A program made the position numbers and the translations under genes. The notes under the pieces are model-generated. The model was not told where the DNA came from and ran no database searches. It saw nothing but the letters and a program-made list of their open reading frames with translations. DNA of 24,690 bases from JAOTYV01 sp041557595 (GTDB lineage Bacteria; Pseudomonadota; Alphaproteobacteria; UBA8366). The first letter of the stretch is position 1. Each line of letters begins with the position of its first letter. Below, in pieces: positions 1-7,723 of this stretch. The DNA is taken from contig JBFFGE010000055.1 of the NCBI GenBank assembly GCA_041557595.1, forward strand, positions 1 to 24,690, written 5' to 3'.

Positions 1-14
1 ATCTTTATTGAGTC

Positions 15-62
15 GATCAACTTTTCTGCCTTTAATTGATTCCAATTAAAGGCAGGTTGATC
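15..62. repeat. Long bulged inverted repeat upstream of kdsA
   Basis: A perfect 13-bp inverted repeat (26-38 and 43-55, arms CTGCCTTTAATTG / CAATTAAAGGCAG) encloses a 4-nt loop. It is flanked by a further 7-bp pair, GATCAAC at 15-21 and GTTGATC at 56-62, with an unpaired TTTT on the left arm only. Folded as RNA this is a 20-bp stem with one bulge, ending 10 nt before the kdsA Shine-Dalgarno. It is AT-rich in a GC-rich genome and is not followed by a T-run on either strand, so it is not a standard intrinsic terminator. It could be the end of the upstream transcript, an RNA processing or stability element, or an operator. Confidence 0.7.
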
Positions 63-83
63 TAGCAGGATCAGGAGGCCGGT

Positions 84-926
84 ATGACGGAAGACCGCCG
101 CGTCAAAGTTGGCGACGTCGAGATTGCGAACGATTTGCCACTGGTGCTGATTGCCGGCCCCTGCGTCATGGAGAACCGTCAACACGCGCTCGATATGAGC
201 GGTGCGCTGAAGGAGATGACCGACACTCTGGGGATCGGTTTCATCTACAAATCTTCCTACGACAAGGCCAATCGCACCTCGGCGAACAGCCCGCGCGGCG
301 TCGGGCTGCAGAATTCGCTGCCGATATTCCGGGAAATTCGCGAAACCACCGGGTGCCCGGTATTGACCGATATTCACGATGCCGACTCCTGCGCGATCGT
401 GTCGGATTCGGTGGACGTGCTCCAGATCCCGGCCTTCCTGTGCCGCCAGACCGATCTGCTTGAAGCGGCCGGCCGGACGGGCAAGGCGATCAACGTCAAG
501 AAGGGCCAGTTCCTGGCGCCCTGGGACATGGCCAACGTGGTGTCAAAGATCGACGGCGTCGGTAATTCCAATGTCATGGTCTGCGAACGCGGCGCGAGCT
601 TCGGCTACAACACGTTGGTGTCGGACATGCGATCGCTGCCGATCATGGCGCAGACCGGATGCCCGGTGGTGTTCGACGCGACCCATTCGGTGCAACAGCC
701 GGGCGGCCAGGGAAGTACGTCCGGCGGCGATCGCCGGTTCGCCCCCGTACTGGCGCGCGCGGCCGTGGCGGTCGGCGTCGCGGCCTTGTTCATGGAGACC
801 CATCAGGACCCCGATAACGCGCCGTCGGACGGACCGAACATGATCCGGCTCGAGGACATGCCGGCCCTGCTCGAAACCCTGATGGAGCTGGATACGCTGT
901 CGAAAGCGAAGCCGGTGGTTCTTTAG
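84..926 (+). CDS. kdsA: 3-deoxy-8-phosphooctulonate synthase (KDO-8-P synthase)
   Basis: Cytosolic enzyme condensing phosphoenolpyruvate with arabinose 5-phosphate to KDO-8-phosphate, the first committed step to KDO of the lipopolysaccharide core. The 280-aa length is normal for the family. Visible motifs are IAGPCVMEN (23-31), KSSYDKANRTS (56-66), KKGQFLAPWDM (139-149), DATHSVQQPGG (198-208) and METHQDPDNAPSDGPN (237-252). Cys27 in the GPC motif, with His201, Glu238 and Asp249, matches the ligand set of the metal-dependent class; the metal-independent E. coli type has Asn at the Cys position. The ATG is preceded by AGGAGG at 73-78. Eno follows after 233 bp, the usual neighbour in this group. 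The 233-bp gap has a TTGACT at 1004-1009 but no convincing -10 element. Confidence 0.96.
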   Translation: MTEDRRVKVGDVEIANDLPLVLIAGPCVMENRQHALDMSGALKEMTDTLGIGFIYKSSYDKANRTSANSPRGVGLQNSLPIFREIRETTGCPVLTDIHDADSCAIVSDSVDVLQIPAFLCRQTDLLEAAGRTGKAINVKKGQFLAPWDMANVVSKIDGVGNSNVMVCERGASFGYNTLVSDMRSLPIMAQTGCPVVFDATHSVQQPGGQGSTSGGDRRFAPVLARAAVAVGVAALFMETHQDPDNAPSDGPNMIRLEDMPALLETLMELDTLSKAKPVVL

Positions 927-1159
927 GAGGGGATGGGAAAAACGCCTTGCGCTAAGCCGCCGCCTTCGACTATCTCAAAGTGAGGCTGAGTGTTTCCAAC
1001 AGGTTGACTGTATTCAGCGCGTTTCAGCGGGTACGGCCGATCTCTGCGGGATAGGTTTTTTCAATATCCTTCCGGCGCCCAGACGGGACGCACCGCCGCA
1101 GCCGGGACTGGCACGCCTTTCGGGTAATTCGTCATATAACCTTTGCAGGACTTCTCCCC

Positions 1160-2431
1160 ATGACCGCGATCATCGATATTCACGGCCGCGAAATTCTCGA
1201 CAGCCGGGGCAACCCGACGGTCGAGGTGGACATTACCCTGGAAAACGGCGTGTTCGGTCGCGCCGCGGTGCCGTCGGGCGCTTCGACCGGAAAGCACGAG
1301 GCGGTGGAGCGTCGGGACGGCGGCGGGCGGTATGGCGGCAAGGGCGTGCTCGATGCGGTCGCGGCGGTAAACGGCGAGTTGTTCGACCTGTTGTCAGGCA
1401 TGGATGCGGAGGATCAGACGCGGATCGATGCGCTGATGGTCGATCTCGATGGGACACCGAACAAGGAACGGCTGGGCGCCAACGCGCTGCTCGGTGTCTC
1501 GCTTGCGGTCGCGAAGGCCGCCGCCGAGGATGCCGGATTGCCGCTCTATCGGTATATCGGCGGCGTCTTTGCCCGGACCATGCCGGTGCCGATGATGAAC
1601 ATCGTCAATGGCGGCGCGCATGCGGACAATCCGATCGACATTCAGGAATTCATGATCATGCCGGTTTCCGCCGAAACCGGGGCCGAAGCCCTGCGCATGG
1701 GTGCCGAGATCTTCCAGTCGCTGAAGAAGGCATTGAGCGACGCCGGCCACGGCACGAATGTCGGCGACGAGGGAGGGTTTGCGCCGAACCTCAAATCCGC
1801 GGAAGAGGCGCTCGACTTCGTCATGCGCGCGACCGAGGCGGTCGGCTACAAGCCGGGCGACGACGTCATGCTCGCGCTCGATTGCGCATCGAGCGAGTAT
1901 TTCAGGGACGGGAAGTACGAGATGGCGGGCGAGGGCAAGAGCCTCGACAGCGCCGGCCACGCGGAATATCTGGCGAACCTGGTGTCCAAATATCCCGTGC
2001 TGTCGATCGAGGACGGCATGGATGAGGACGATTGGGAGGGCTGGCAGGCGTTGACCGAGCTGCTCGGCGAGAAGGTCCAGCTCGTCGGCGACGATTTGTT
2101 CGTCACCAATCCGGACCGGCTGGCGCGCGGCATCGAGGAAGGGGCGGCCAACGCGATCCTGATCAAGGTCAACCAGATCGGCACGTTGACGGAAACGCTC
2201 GAGACCGTGGAAATGGCGCACCGGGCCGGCTTCCGGGCGGTCATGTCGCACCGCTCCGGCGAGACCGAGGACGCGACGATTGCCGACCTCGCGGTCGCGA
2301 CGAATTGCGGGCAGATCAAGACCGGTTCGCTGTCGCGCTCCGACCGGCTGGCCAAATACAATCAGCTCCTGCGGATCGAAGAGGCTCTCGGCGACGAGGC
2401 GATTTACGCCGGCCGGTCCGTCCTCAAATAG
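1160..2431 (+). CDS. eno: Enolase (phosphopyruvate hydratase)
   Basis: Glycolytic enzyme interconverting 2-phosphoglycerate and phosphoenolpyruvate, normally a cytosolic Mg-dependent dimer. At 423 aa it is full length. The sequence shows GASTG (40-44), NGGAHADN (150-157), GDEGGFAPN (202-210) with the general acid Glu204, the catalytic base Lys336 in ILIKVNQIGT, and the magnesium ligands Asp241, Glu284 (SIEDG) and Asp311 (GDD). The signature SHRSGETED (363-371) is intact. The ATG has a GCAGGA Shine-Dalgarno at 1145-1150. Its product PEP is both the substrate of the upstream KdsA and the precursor of pyruvate for the PDH genes downstream. Confidence 0.98.
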   Translation: MTAIIDIHGREILDSRGNPTVEVDITLENGVFGRAAVPSGASTGKHEAVERRDGGGRYGGKGVLDAVAAVNGELFDLLSGMDAEDQTRIDALMVDLDGTPNKERLGANALLGVSLAVAKAAAEDAGLPLYRYIGGVFARTMPVPMMNIVNGGAHADNPIDIQEFMIMPVSAETGAEALRMGAEIFQSLKKALSDAGHGTNVGDEGGFAPNLKSAEEALDFVMRATEAVGYKPGDDVMLALDCASSEYFRDGKYEMAGEGKSLDSAGHAEYLANLVSKYPVLSIEDGMDEDDWEGWQALTELLGEKVQLVGDDLFVTNPDRLARGIEEGAANAILIKVNQIGTLTETLETVEMAHRAGFRAVMSHRSGETEDATIADLAVATNCGQIKTGSLSRSDRLAKYNQLLRIEEALGDEAIYAGRSVLK

Positions 2432-2441
2432 AGGCGAATCG

Positions 2442-2462
2442 GACCGCCCGGAAGCGGCGGTC
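2442..2462 (+). terminator. Possible weak hairpin after eno
   Basis: GACCGCC (2442-2448) and GGCGGTC (2456-2462) form a 7-bp GC-rich stem with a 7-nt loop, 10 bp past the eno stop codon. No T-run follows, so efficient intrinsic termination is doubtful. It may only mark the 3' end of the eno message. Confidence 0.3.
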
Positions 2463-2569
2463 GGCCGGCTATGTGAGTCGCCACGCCAACGTCGTTTGTT
2501 AACCTTTTGACTCCCGGCAAAATTTTCCCCTTGACCCGGAATCGCGATCTGTGATTCGTTGCGCTCATC

Positions 2570-2887
2570 ATGTTGATCCGCGAAGCGAAAAAACGGGCGA
2601 AACAGGTGATCCTGCCGGTGCTTGCCACGGCGATTACCGGGTATTTCGTGTACCACACGGTGCAGGGCGAACGCGGATTGTTCGCCTATGGCTCCCTGTC
2701 GGAACAGGTGCGCGATGCGCGGGCCAATGTGGATGAGGTGCGCGACCGGCGGATGTTGCTCGAACATAGCGTGCAGTTGCTTCGGCCGGATAGCCTCGAT
2801 CTCGATATGCTCGAGGAGCGTGCCCGCGCGGTCTTGAATCTTGTGGATCGGGACGATCTGCTGATTTACGACAGCAAGGCCCGCTGA
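2570..2887 (+). CDS. ftsB: FtsB/DivIC-type septum formation initiator protein
   Basis: Small bitopic cell-division protein of 105 aa. A short basic N-terminus (REAKKRAKQ) is followed by one transmembrane helix (about 13-31) and then a charged, heptad-like periplasmic region (about 40-65) that suits the coiled coil pairing FtsB with FtsL. The C-terminal part DSLDLDMLEERARAVLNLV resembles the FtsB/DivIC family. Its place directly downstream of eno is the widespread eno-ftsB arrangement. The ATG has no clear Shine-Dalgarno. A TTGACC at 2531-2536 could be a -35 element, but no good -10 follows. The family call is firm; the function is taken from the family. Confidence 0.88.
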   Translation: MLIREAKKRAKQVILPVLATAITGYFVYHTVQGERGLFAYGSLSEQVRDARANVDEVRDRRMLLEHSVQLLRPDSLDLDMLEERARAVLNLVDRDDLLIYDSKAR

Positions 2888-3027
2888 CCTAACGCCTCCC
2901 CACCGGGTTTTCGATCAATTTATCGTGCGGCGCCGTCTCCTCGTGCGCCCGTTTTGCGGTACCGCGCAAGAATCTGTCGCGGTTGAGTTGCATTCGGATC
3001 AATTCCGTCCAAGTTTGCATTTCGGGA

Positions 3028-3130
3028 ATTAACAAAAATCCAGTTAATAATCAATTTATCAATTTTTAACAATGGTTTAGTATAATATTGAAGGGTTGGA
3101 ATTTTGTCATTAACTATGTCAGTATTCCAA
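3028..3130 (+). promoter_or_regulatory. AT-rich promoter and leader of the pdh operon
   Basis: The 286-bp gap between ftsB and pdhA contains the most AT-rich stretch of the window (about 3018-3130). A perfect TATAAT lies at 3081-3086; the best upstream element is TTATCA (3056-3061) at a long 19-bp spacing. TTAAC-type words recur at 3028-3033 (ATTAAC), 3043-3048 (inverted, GTTAAT), 3066-3070 and 3109-3114. Just past the expected transcript start there is a 7-bp inverted repeat, TTGGAAT (3096-3102) and ATTCCAA (3124-3130), and TGTCA is repeated at 3105 and 3117. I read this as the main PDH promoter with possible regulator sites; the regulator is unknown. Confidence 0.6.
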
Positions 3131-3173
3131 TGAGATAGACGCATTGCGTCACCGTCGCCGAAGGGGAGTACCG

Positions 3174-4217
3174 ATGCCGATGCAAGCTACCGCGGGAAAA
3201 CCGGCCAACCGGGGCCGTACGAAGAAAGCGCGCGCCCGAAAACCGGCCGCCGCTGAGACGCCGGAAGAATTGCTGGAATTTTATCGCGGCATGCTGATGA
3301 TCCGGCGTTTCGAGGAGAAAGCGGGTCAGCTTTATGGGATGGGACTGATCGGCGGGTTCTGTCATCTCTATATCGGGCAGGAAGCGGTCGTTGTTGGCAT
3401 GCAGGCGGCGATCGGACCGGACGACGCGGTCATTACAAGTTATCGCGATCATGGCCACATGCTCGCCTGCGGCATGGATCCGCGCGGCGTGATGGCGGAA
3501 TTGACCGGGCGCGCCGGGGGCTATTCCAAGGGCAAGGGCGGCTCGATGCACATGTTTTCGCGCGAGCGCAATTTTTACGGCGGGCATGGCATTGTCGGCG
3601 CGCAGGTACCGATCGGAACCGGCATCGCCTTCGCGCACCGCTACAACGGCACCGACAATGTTTGTCTGACCTATCTGGGCGACGGCGCGATAAACCAGGG
3701 ACAAATATACGAGTCCTTCAATATGGCAGCGTTGTGGGATCTGCCGGTGGTCTACGTTATCGAGAACAACAAATACGGGATGGGGACGAGCGTCGAACGC
3801 GCCTCTGCCAATCCCAACCTGCATATTCGCGGCCAGGCCTACGGCATTCCCGGGAAACAGGTCGACGGCATGGATGTCATCGCCGTGCGCGCGGCGGGTG
3901 AAGAGGCGGTGGCCCACTGTCGCGCGGGCAAAGGGCCCTATATTCTGGAAATGATGACGTATCGCTACCGCGGCCATTCGATGTCCGATCCGGCGAAATA
4001 CCGGACCCGTGAGGAAGTTTCGAAGGTCCGTCAGGAGCGCGATCCGATCGAACGACTGCGGGCGTCGCTGATCGAACAAAAAGTCGCGGAAGACGCCGCG
4101 CTCAAGGAAATTGACAAGGAAATCAAGACGATCGTGTCCGACGCCGCGGAATTCGCGCAAACCAGCCCGGAACCCGATCCGTCCGAACTCTATACCGACG
4201 TACTCTTGGAAGCGTAG
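3174..4217 (+). CDS. pdhA: Pyruvate dehydrogenase E1 component, alpha subunit
   Basis: Thiamine-diphosphate-dependent decarboxylase subunit of the pyruvate dehydrogenase complex, acting with PdhB as an alpha2beta2 E1. The 347-aa product has RRFEEKAGQLYGMGLIGGFCHLYIGQEA-type N-terminal E1-alpha sequence, SYRDHGH (89-95) and the ThDP motif from GDG (169-171) to NN (198-199). It also has the YRYRGHSMSDPAKYR loop that aligns with the regulatory serine loop of mitochondrial E1-alpha. I chose the ATG at 3174 because GGGGAG (3163-3168) sits just upstream; an in-frame TTG at 3144 has no such site. Residues 1-27 are a Lys/Arg/Ala-rich extension, possibly flexible. PdhB follows after 46 bp. Confidence 0.97.
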   Translation: MPMQATAGKPANRGRTKKARARKPAAAETPEELLEFYRGMLMIRRFEEKAGQLYGMGLIGGFCHLYIGQEAVVVGMQAAIGPDDAVITSYRDHGHMLACGMDPRGVMAELTGRAGGYSKGKGGSMHMFSRERNFYGGHGIVGAQVPIGTGIAFAHRYNGTDNVCLTYLGDGAINQGQIYESFNMAALWDLPVVYVIENNKYGMGTSVERASANPNLHIRGQAYGIPGKQVDGMDVIAVRAAGEEAVAHCRAGKGPYILEMMTYRYRGHSMSDPAKYRTREEVSKVRQERDPIERLRASLIEQKVAEDAALKEIDKEIKTIVSDAAEFAQTSPEPDPSELYTDVLLEA

Positions 4218-4243
4218 CGCGGCGAACCGCGTTCGAAGCAAGA

Positions 4244-4252
4244 TTATCCACA
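4244..4252 (+). promoter_or_regulatory. Perfect consensus DnaA-box sequence at the pdhB ribosome-binding site
   Basis: TTATCCACA at 4244-4252 is identical to the strong E. coli R1-type DnaA box. Its end overlaps CAGGGA (4251-4256), the Shine-Dalgarno of pdhB. A 9-mer match on either strand would be expected about 0.2 times in a window this size with equal base use, so chance is possible. Confidence 0.35.
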
Positions 4253-4263
4253 GGGAATTTAGC

Positions 4264-5628
4264 ATGCCTATTGAGGTTTTGATGCCGGCGCTCTCGCCGA
4301 CCATGACGGAAGGGAAACTCGCCCGCTGGCTTAAATCGGAGGGCGAGGCGGTGACCTCCGGCGATGTCCTCGCCGAGATCGAAACCGATAAGGCCACGAT
4401 GGAAGTGGAAGCGGTCGACGAAGGCACGCTCGGCAAGATCCTGATAGCGGAGGGCTCGGAAGGCGTACCGGTCAACACGCCGATTGCCCTCTTGTTGGCG
4501 GAAGGCGAAGAGGCGGGCGCCAAGATGGAGGCCGCGCCGGCAAAAGCCGCCGAACCCGCAGCCGATGAAACAAAAGAGACGCCGGCCCGTCCGGCCGAGC
4601 CCGTGAGCGCACCGGTGGCGGCGGAGTCCGATTGGACGGGTGCCACGGTCACCCTGACCGTGCGCGAAGCGTTGCGCGACGCGATGGTCGAGGAAATGCG
4701 CCGCGACGAAAACGTCTTTCTGATGGGCGAGGAAGTCGCCGAGTATCAGGGCGCATACAAGATCAGCCAGGGCATGCTGGACGAATTCGGCGAACGGCGG
4801 GTCATCGACACGCCGATCACCGAGCACGGGTTCAGCGGGCTGGGCGTCGGTGCCGCCTTCATGGGCCTGCGGCCGATCGTCGAATTCATGACCTTCAATT
4901 TCGCTATGCAGGCGATGGACCACCTGATCAATTCCGCCTCGAAAACACTGTATATGTCGGGTGGCCAGATGGGCTGTCCCATTGTGTTTCGGGGGCCGAA
5001 CGGCGCCGCGGCCCGGGTCGGCGCACAGCATTCGCAATGTTATGCGAGCTGGTATGCTCATTGCCCGGGTCTCAAGGTGATCTCACCCTGGTCTGCGGCC
5101 GACGCCAAGGGGTTGCTGAAATCGGCAATTCGCGACCCCAACCCGGTGATCTTTCTGGAAAACGAAATCCTCTACGGAAGCAGCTTCGAAGTGCCCGACG
5201 ATCCGGACTGGATCGTCCCGATCGGCAAGGCAAAGATTACCCGGACGGGCGCCGACGTCACGCTGGTGGCGCATTCGATCATGGTCGGCAAGGCGATGGA
5301 GGCGGCCGAGGCGCTGGCCGGCGACGGCATCGACGCCGAAGTCATCGATCTGCGCACCATCCGACCGCTCGATATCGAGACGGTCATCGAGTCAGTCAAG
5401 AAAACCAACCGAATCGTGTCGGTCGAGGAGGGCTGGCCCTACGCGGGCATCGGCTCGGAGATCGCCGCGCAGATCATGGAGCAGGCCTTCGACTGGCTCG
5501 ATGCGCCCGTGGCGCGCGTTACCGCGAAAGACGTGCCGCTGCCCTACGCCGCCAATCTGGAGACGCTCGCCCTGCCGCAGGTGCAGGACATCGTCGAAGC
5601 GGCCAAATCCGTGACCTATAGCGGCTAA
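4264..5628 (+). CDS. pdhB: Pyruvate dehydrogenase E1 component, beta subunit, with N-terminal lipoyl domain
   Basis: Second subunit of the E1 pyruvate decarboxylase, 454 aa. It carries an extra biotinyl-lipoyl domain (about 1-78) with the lipoylation site Lys43 in ETDKATMEVEA, then an Ala/Pro/Glu-rich linker (about 82-122), then the transketolase-like E1-beta body. The body shows the glutamate-containing GEEVAEYQGAYK, the TPITEHGF motif and AQHSQ. Lipoylated E1-beta is typical of alphaproteobacteria. The ATG at 4264 has CAGGGA at 4251-4256; the frame is open upstream into pdhA, but that part has no lipoyl homology and no better start. PdhC begins 15 bp after the stop. Confidence 0.97.
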   Translation: MPIEVLMPALSPTMTEGKLARWLKSEGEAVTSGDVLAEIETDKATMEVEAVDEGTLGKILIAEGSEGVPVNTPIALLLAEGEEAGAKMEAAPAKAAEPAADETKETPARPAEPVSAPVAAESDWTGATVTLTVREALRDAMVEEMRRDENVFLMGEEVAEYQGAYKISQGMLDEFGERRVIDTPITEHGFSGLGVGAAFMGLRPIVEFMTFNFAMQAMDHLINSASKTLYMSGGQMGCPIVFRGPNGAAARVGAQHSQCYASWYAHCPGLKVISPWSAADAKGLLKSAIRDPNPVIFLENEILYGSSFEVPDDPDWIVPIGKAKITRTGADVTLVAHSIMVGKAMEAAEALAGDGIDAEVIDLRTIRPLDIETVIESVKKTNRIVSVEEGWPYAGIGSEIAAQIMEQAFDWLDAPVARVTAKDVPLPYAANLETLALPQVQDIVEAAKSVTYSG

Positions 5629-5643
5629 GCGAGGACCGAGTAG

Positions 5644-6978
5644 ATGCCCATCAAGATACTCATGCCGGCGCTTTCCCCCACCATGACCGAGGGCGCCATC
5701 GCGAAATGGCACGTCAAGGAAGGCGATACGGTAAATTCAGGCGACATCATCGCCGAAATCGAAACCGACAAGGCGACGATGGAAGTGGAGGCGGTCGAAG
5801 AAGGTACCATCGGCAAGATCGTCTTCGATGAGGGCAGTTCCGGCGTCGCCGTCAACGAGGTGATCGCATTGCTGCTCGAGGAAGGCGAAGACAAGGGCGA
5901 TTTGGACTCGGTTACCCCGGAAGCGCCCGCCGAGAAAGCGGCCGGTGACAAGCAGGAACCGGCGACGAAGACGGCGGGCAACGGCGCGGCCGAGACAGAG
6001 ACCGAACCGAAACCGGAAGCGCCGGCCGCCACGCCCAAGGATTCCGCGGGCTCCCGCCAATCGAATGGCGACGGCAGGACATTCGCCAGCCCGCTGGCGC
6101 GCCGTATGGCGGAGCAGGCGGGATTGGATCTGCAGGCCATCGAAGGGACGGGGCCGCATGGCCGGGTGATTAAACGCGATGTCGAAGCAGCCGTATCGGG
6201 CGGAAGTCCCAAGGCGCCGGCCGCGAGCGCCGCGGCGCCGGCACGCGCCATGCCGAGCGCGGCAGTTTCGGCGGCGGCGCTGCCGTTCGAGCCGGAATTC
6301 GAGCTGCAGCCGCTCTCCTCGATGCGCCGCACCATCGCCGCCCGCCTCGTCGAATCGAAGCAGACAGTGCCGCATTTCTACCTGACGGTGGATTGCGAGA
6401 TCGACGCATTGCTCGCGCTGCGCAAGCGATTGAACGACAAGGCGGATGGGGCCTTCAAGCTGTCGGTCAACGACCTTATCATCAAGGTCTGCGGCATCGC
6501 GCTGCGCCGGGTCCCGGCGGCCAATGCCTCCTATACGGACGAAGGCATCAAACTTTACAAGTCATCCGATGTCGCCGTCGCGGTGGCGATCGACGGCGGC
6601 CTGATCACGCCGGTCATCCGCGATGCGGCCAACAAGGGTCTCGAGCAGATTTCCGCCGAGATGAAGGAACTCGCCGACCGTGCCCGCGAGGGCAAGTTGC
6701 AGCCCGAGGAATACCAGGGCGGTACCTTCAGCATCTCCAATCTCGGCATGTACGGCATCAAGCAATTCGATGCGGTCATCAATCCGCCGCAAGGCGCGAT
6801 CCTGGCCGTCGGCGCCGGCGAACCGCGTCCCGTGGTGAAGGATGGCGCGCTGTCGGTGGCGACCGTGATGAGCTGTACGCTGTCCTGCGATCACCGCGTG
6901 GTCGACGGGGCCGTGGGCGCCGAATTCCTGGCGGCGTTCAAGGCGATGATCGAGGAACCGCTCGGCATGTTGCTGTAG
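5644..6978 (+). CDS. pdhC: Dihydrolipoamide acetyltransferase (E2) of pyruvate dehydrogenase
   Basis: Core enzyme of the PDH complex; it transfers the acetyl group from lipoyl-lysine to CoA. Domains in the 444-aa product: one lipoyl domain (1-78, Lys43 in ETDKATMEVEA), an Ala/Pro/Glu linker, a peripheral-subunit-binding domain (about 146-184, ASPLARRMAEQAGLDL and GRVIKRDV), a second Ala/Pro linker, and the catalytic domain (about 213-444). The catalytic signature DHRVVDG near the C-terminus contains His417 and Asp421. GAGGA at 5631-5635 supports the ATG. Its lipoyl domain closely resembles that of PdhB in both protein and DNA. Confidence 0.97.
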   Translation: MPIKILMPALSPTMTEGAIAKWHVKEGDTVNSGDIIAEIETDKATMEVEAVEEGTIGKIVFDEGSSGVAVNEVIALLLEEGEDKGDLDSVTPEAPAEKAAGDKQEPATKTAGNGAAETETEPKPEAPAATPKDSAGSRQSNGDGRTFASPLARRMAEQAGLDLQAIEGTGPHGRVIKRDVEAAVSGGSPKAPAASAAAPARAMPSAAVSAAALPFEPEFELQPLSSMRRTIAARLVESKQTVPHFYLTVDCEIDALLALRKRLNDKADGAFKLSVNDLIIKVCGIALRRVPAANASYTDEGIKLYKSSDVAVAVAIDGGLITPVIRDAANKGLEQISAEMKELADRAREGKLQPEEYQGGTFSISNLGMYGIKQFDAVINPPQGAILAVGAGEPRPVVKDGALSVATVMSCTLSCDHRVVDGAVGAEFLAAFKAMIEEPLGMLL

Positions 6979-7000
6979 TGGAGACCGCGGAGGTCGGCCA

Positions 7001-7687
7001 ATGGCCAATTTTACGCCTATGACGGGGCGCACGGCAGCTCCATCCGCAGTTGCGCTAATCCTGCTGTTGACCATGGTCGGGTGCGCCGGCCGGGGTGGCG
7101 GGAGCGATGTAAGAGCCGGCACGCCGCAGGAAGCGTTCGCGATTTATCGCACCGCCTTGTTGGAGGCCGATGGCGCAACGGCGGCCGGCATCGTGACCAA
7201 AAGAACGCTCCGATATTACGACGATGTGCGTCGCGCGGCGCTGTATTCGACGCGCGCCGAATTGGGCAAGATATCGGTTCAGAAAAAAATGGTCGCTCTG
7301 CTGTTTCGGCTACGGTTCTCCGGCGATGCGCTAAAGTCGATGAGCAGCCGCGACATATTCGCCCTTGCGGTGAATAACGGCATGATTGGTACCGAAGGCG
7401 CCCGACGCATACGCCTCACGGACTATCAGGTAACCGGGCGCATTGCCAAGGCGCACATCGCGGGAGCGAAAGGCGCCGCTCGAAAATTTACCTTCGACTT
7501 CATGACGGAAAACGGCGGTTGGAAGGTCGACCTGATTTCGCTGCTGCATCTGTCCGAAGCCATCATGTGGGTCTCTCTCGATCGGTCGGGGGCGGAAGAC
7601 GCGGACGCTTACATCATTTCCACGTTGGAGAAAATCGTCAGGCGGCGCGTCGGTCCGGATGTTTGGACTCCGCTAATCGCTCAATGA
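7001..7687 (+). CDS. Uncharacterised putative lipoprotein inside the PDH cluster
   Basis: I do not recognise this 228-aa protein. The N-terminus (MANFTPMTGRT, then a hydrophobic ALILLLTMVGC) looks like a lipoprotein signal with the lipidated cysteine at position 28; the -3 residue is Met rather than the usual Leu or Val. The mature part contains TPQEAFAIYRTALLEADG and later KFTFDFMTENGGWKVDLISLL. That pattern of an N-terminal helix plus a late strand with a Trp-Lys-Val resembles NTF2-like or DUF-type small-ligand folds, but this is only an impression. GCGGAGG (6987-6993) fits the ATG at 7001. It starts 22 bp after pdhC and ends 36 bp before lpdA, so it is probably co-transcribed. Codon use is visibly less GC-biased than in pdhC. 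Confidence 0.8.
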   Translation: MANFTPMTGRTAAPSAVALILLLTMVGCAGRGGGSDVRAGTPQEAFAIYRTALLEADGATAAGIVTKRTLRYYDDVRRAALYSTRAELGKISVQKKMVALLFRLRFSGDALKSMSSRDIFALAVNNGMIGTEGARRIRLTDYQVTGRIAKAHIAGAKGAARKFTFDFMTENGGWKVDLISLLHLSEAIMWVSLDRSGAEDADAYIISTLEKIVRRRVGPDVWTPLIAQ

Positions 7688-7723
7688 CAAATCTCATATC
7701 ACATCGTTTAAGGGGCAAATGCT

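Noticed and set aside
1108..1126. TGGCACG resembling a sigma-54 -24 element upstream of eno
   Set aside because: The -12 half should read TTGC at the fixed spacing; here the sequence is TTTCGGG, so the essential GC is missing.
2920..3144. 74-codon minus-strand frame in the ftsB-pdhA gap
   Set aside because: It comes from the AT-rich promoter region, has no Shine-Dalgarno and no similarity that I recognise.
3144..3173. Ten-codon upstream extension of pdhA from a TTG
   Set aside because: The ATG at 3174 has a good Shine-Dalgarno; the TTG does not.
4111..4263. Upstream extension of pdhB overlapping the end of pdhA
   Set aside because: The extension does not resemble a lipoyl domain, and the ATG at 4264 has both a Shine-Dalgarno and the canonical lipoyl N-terminus.
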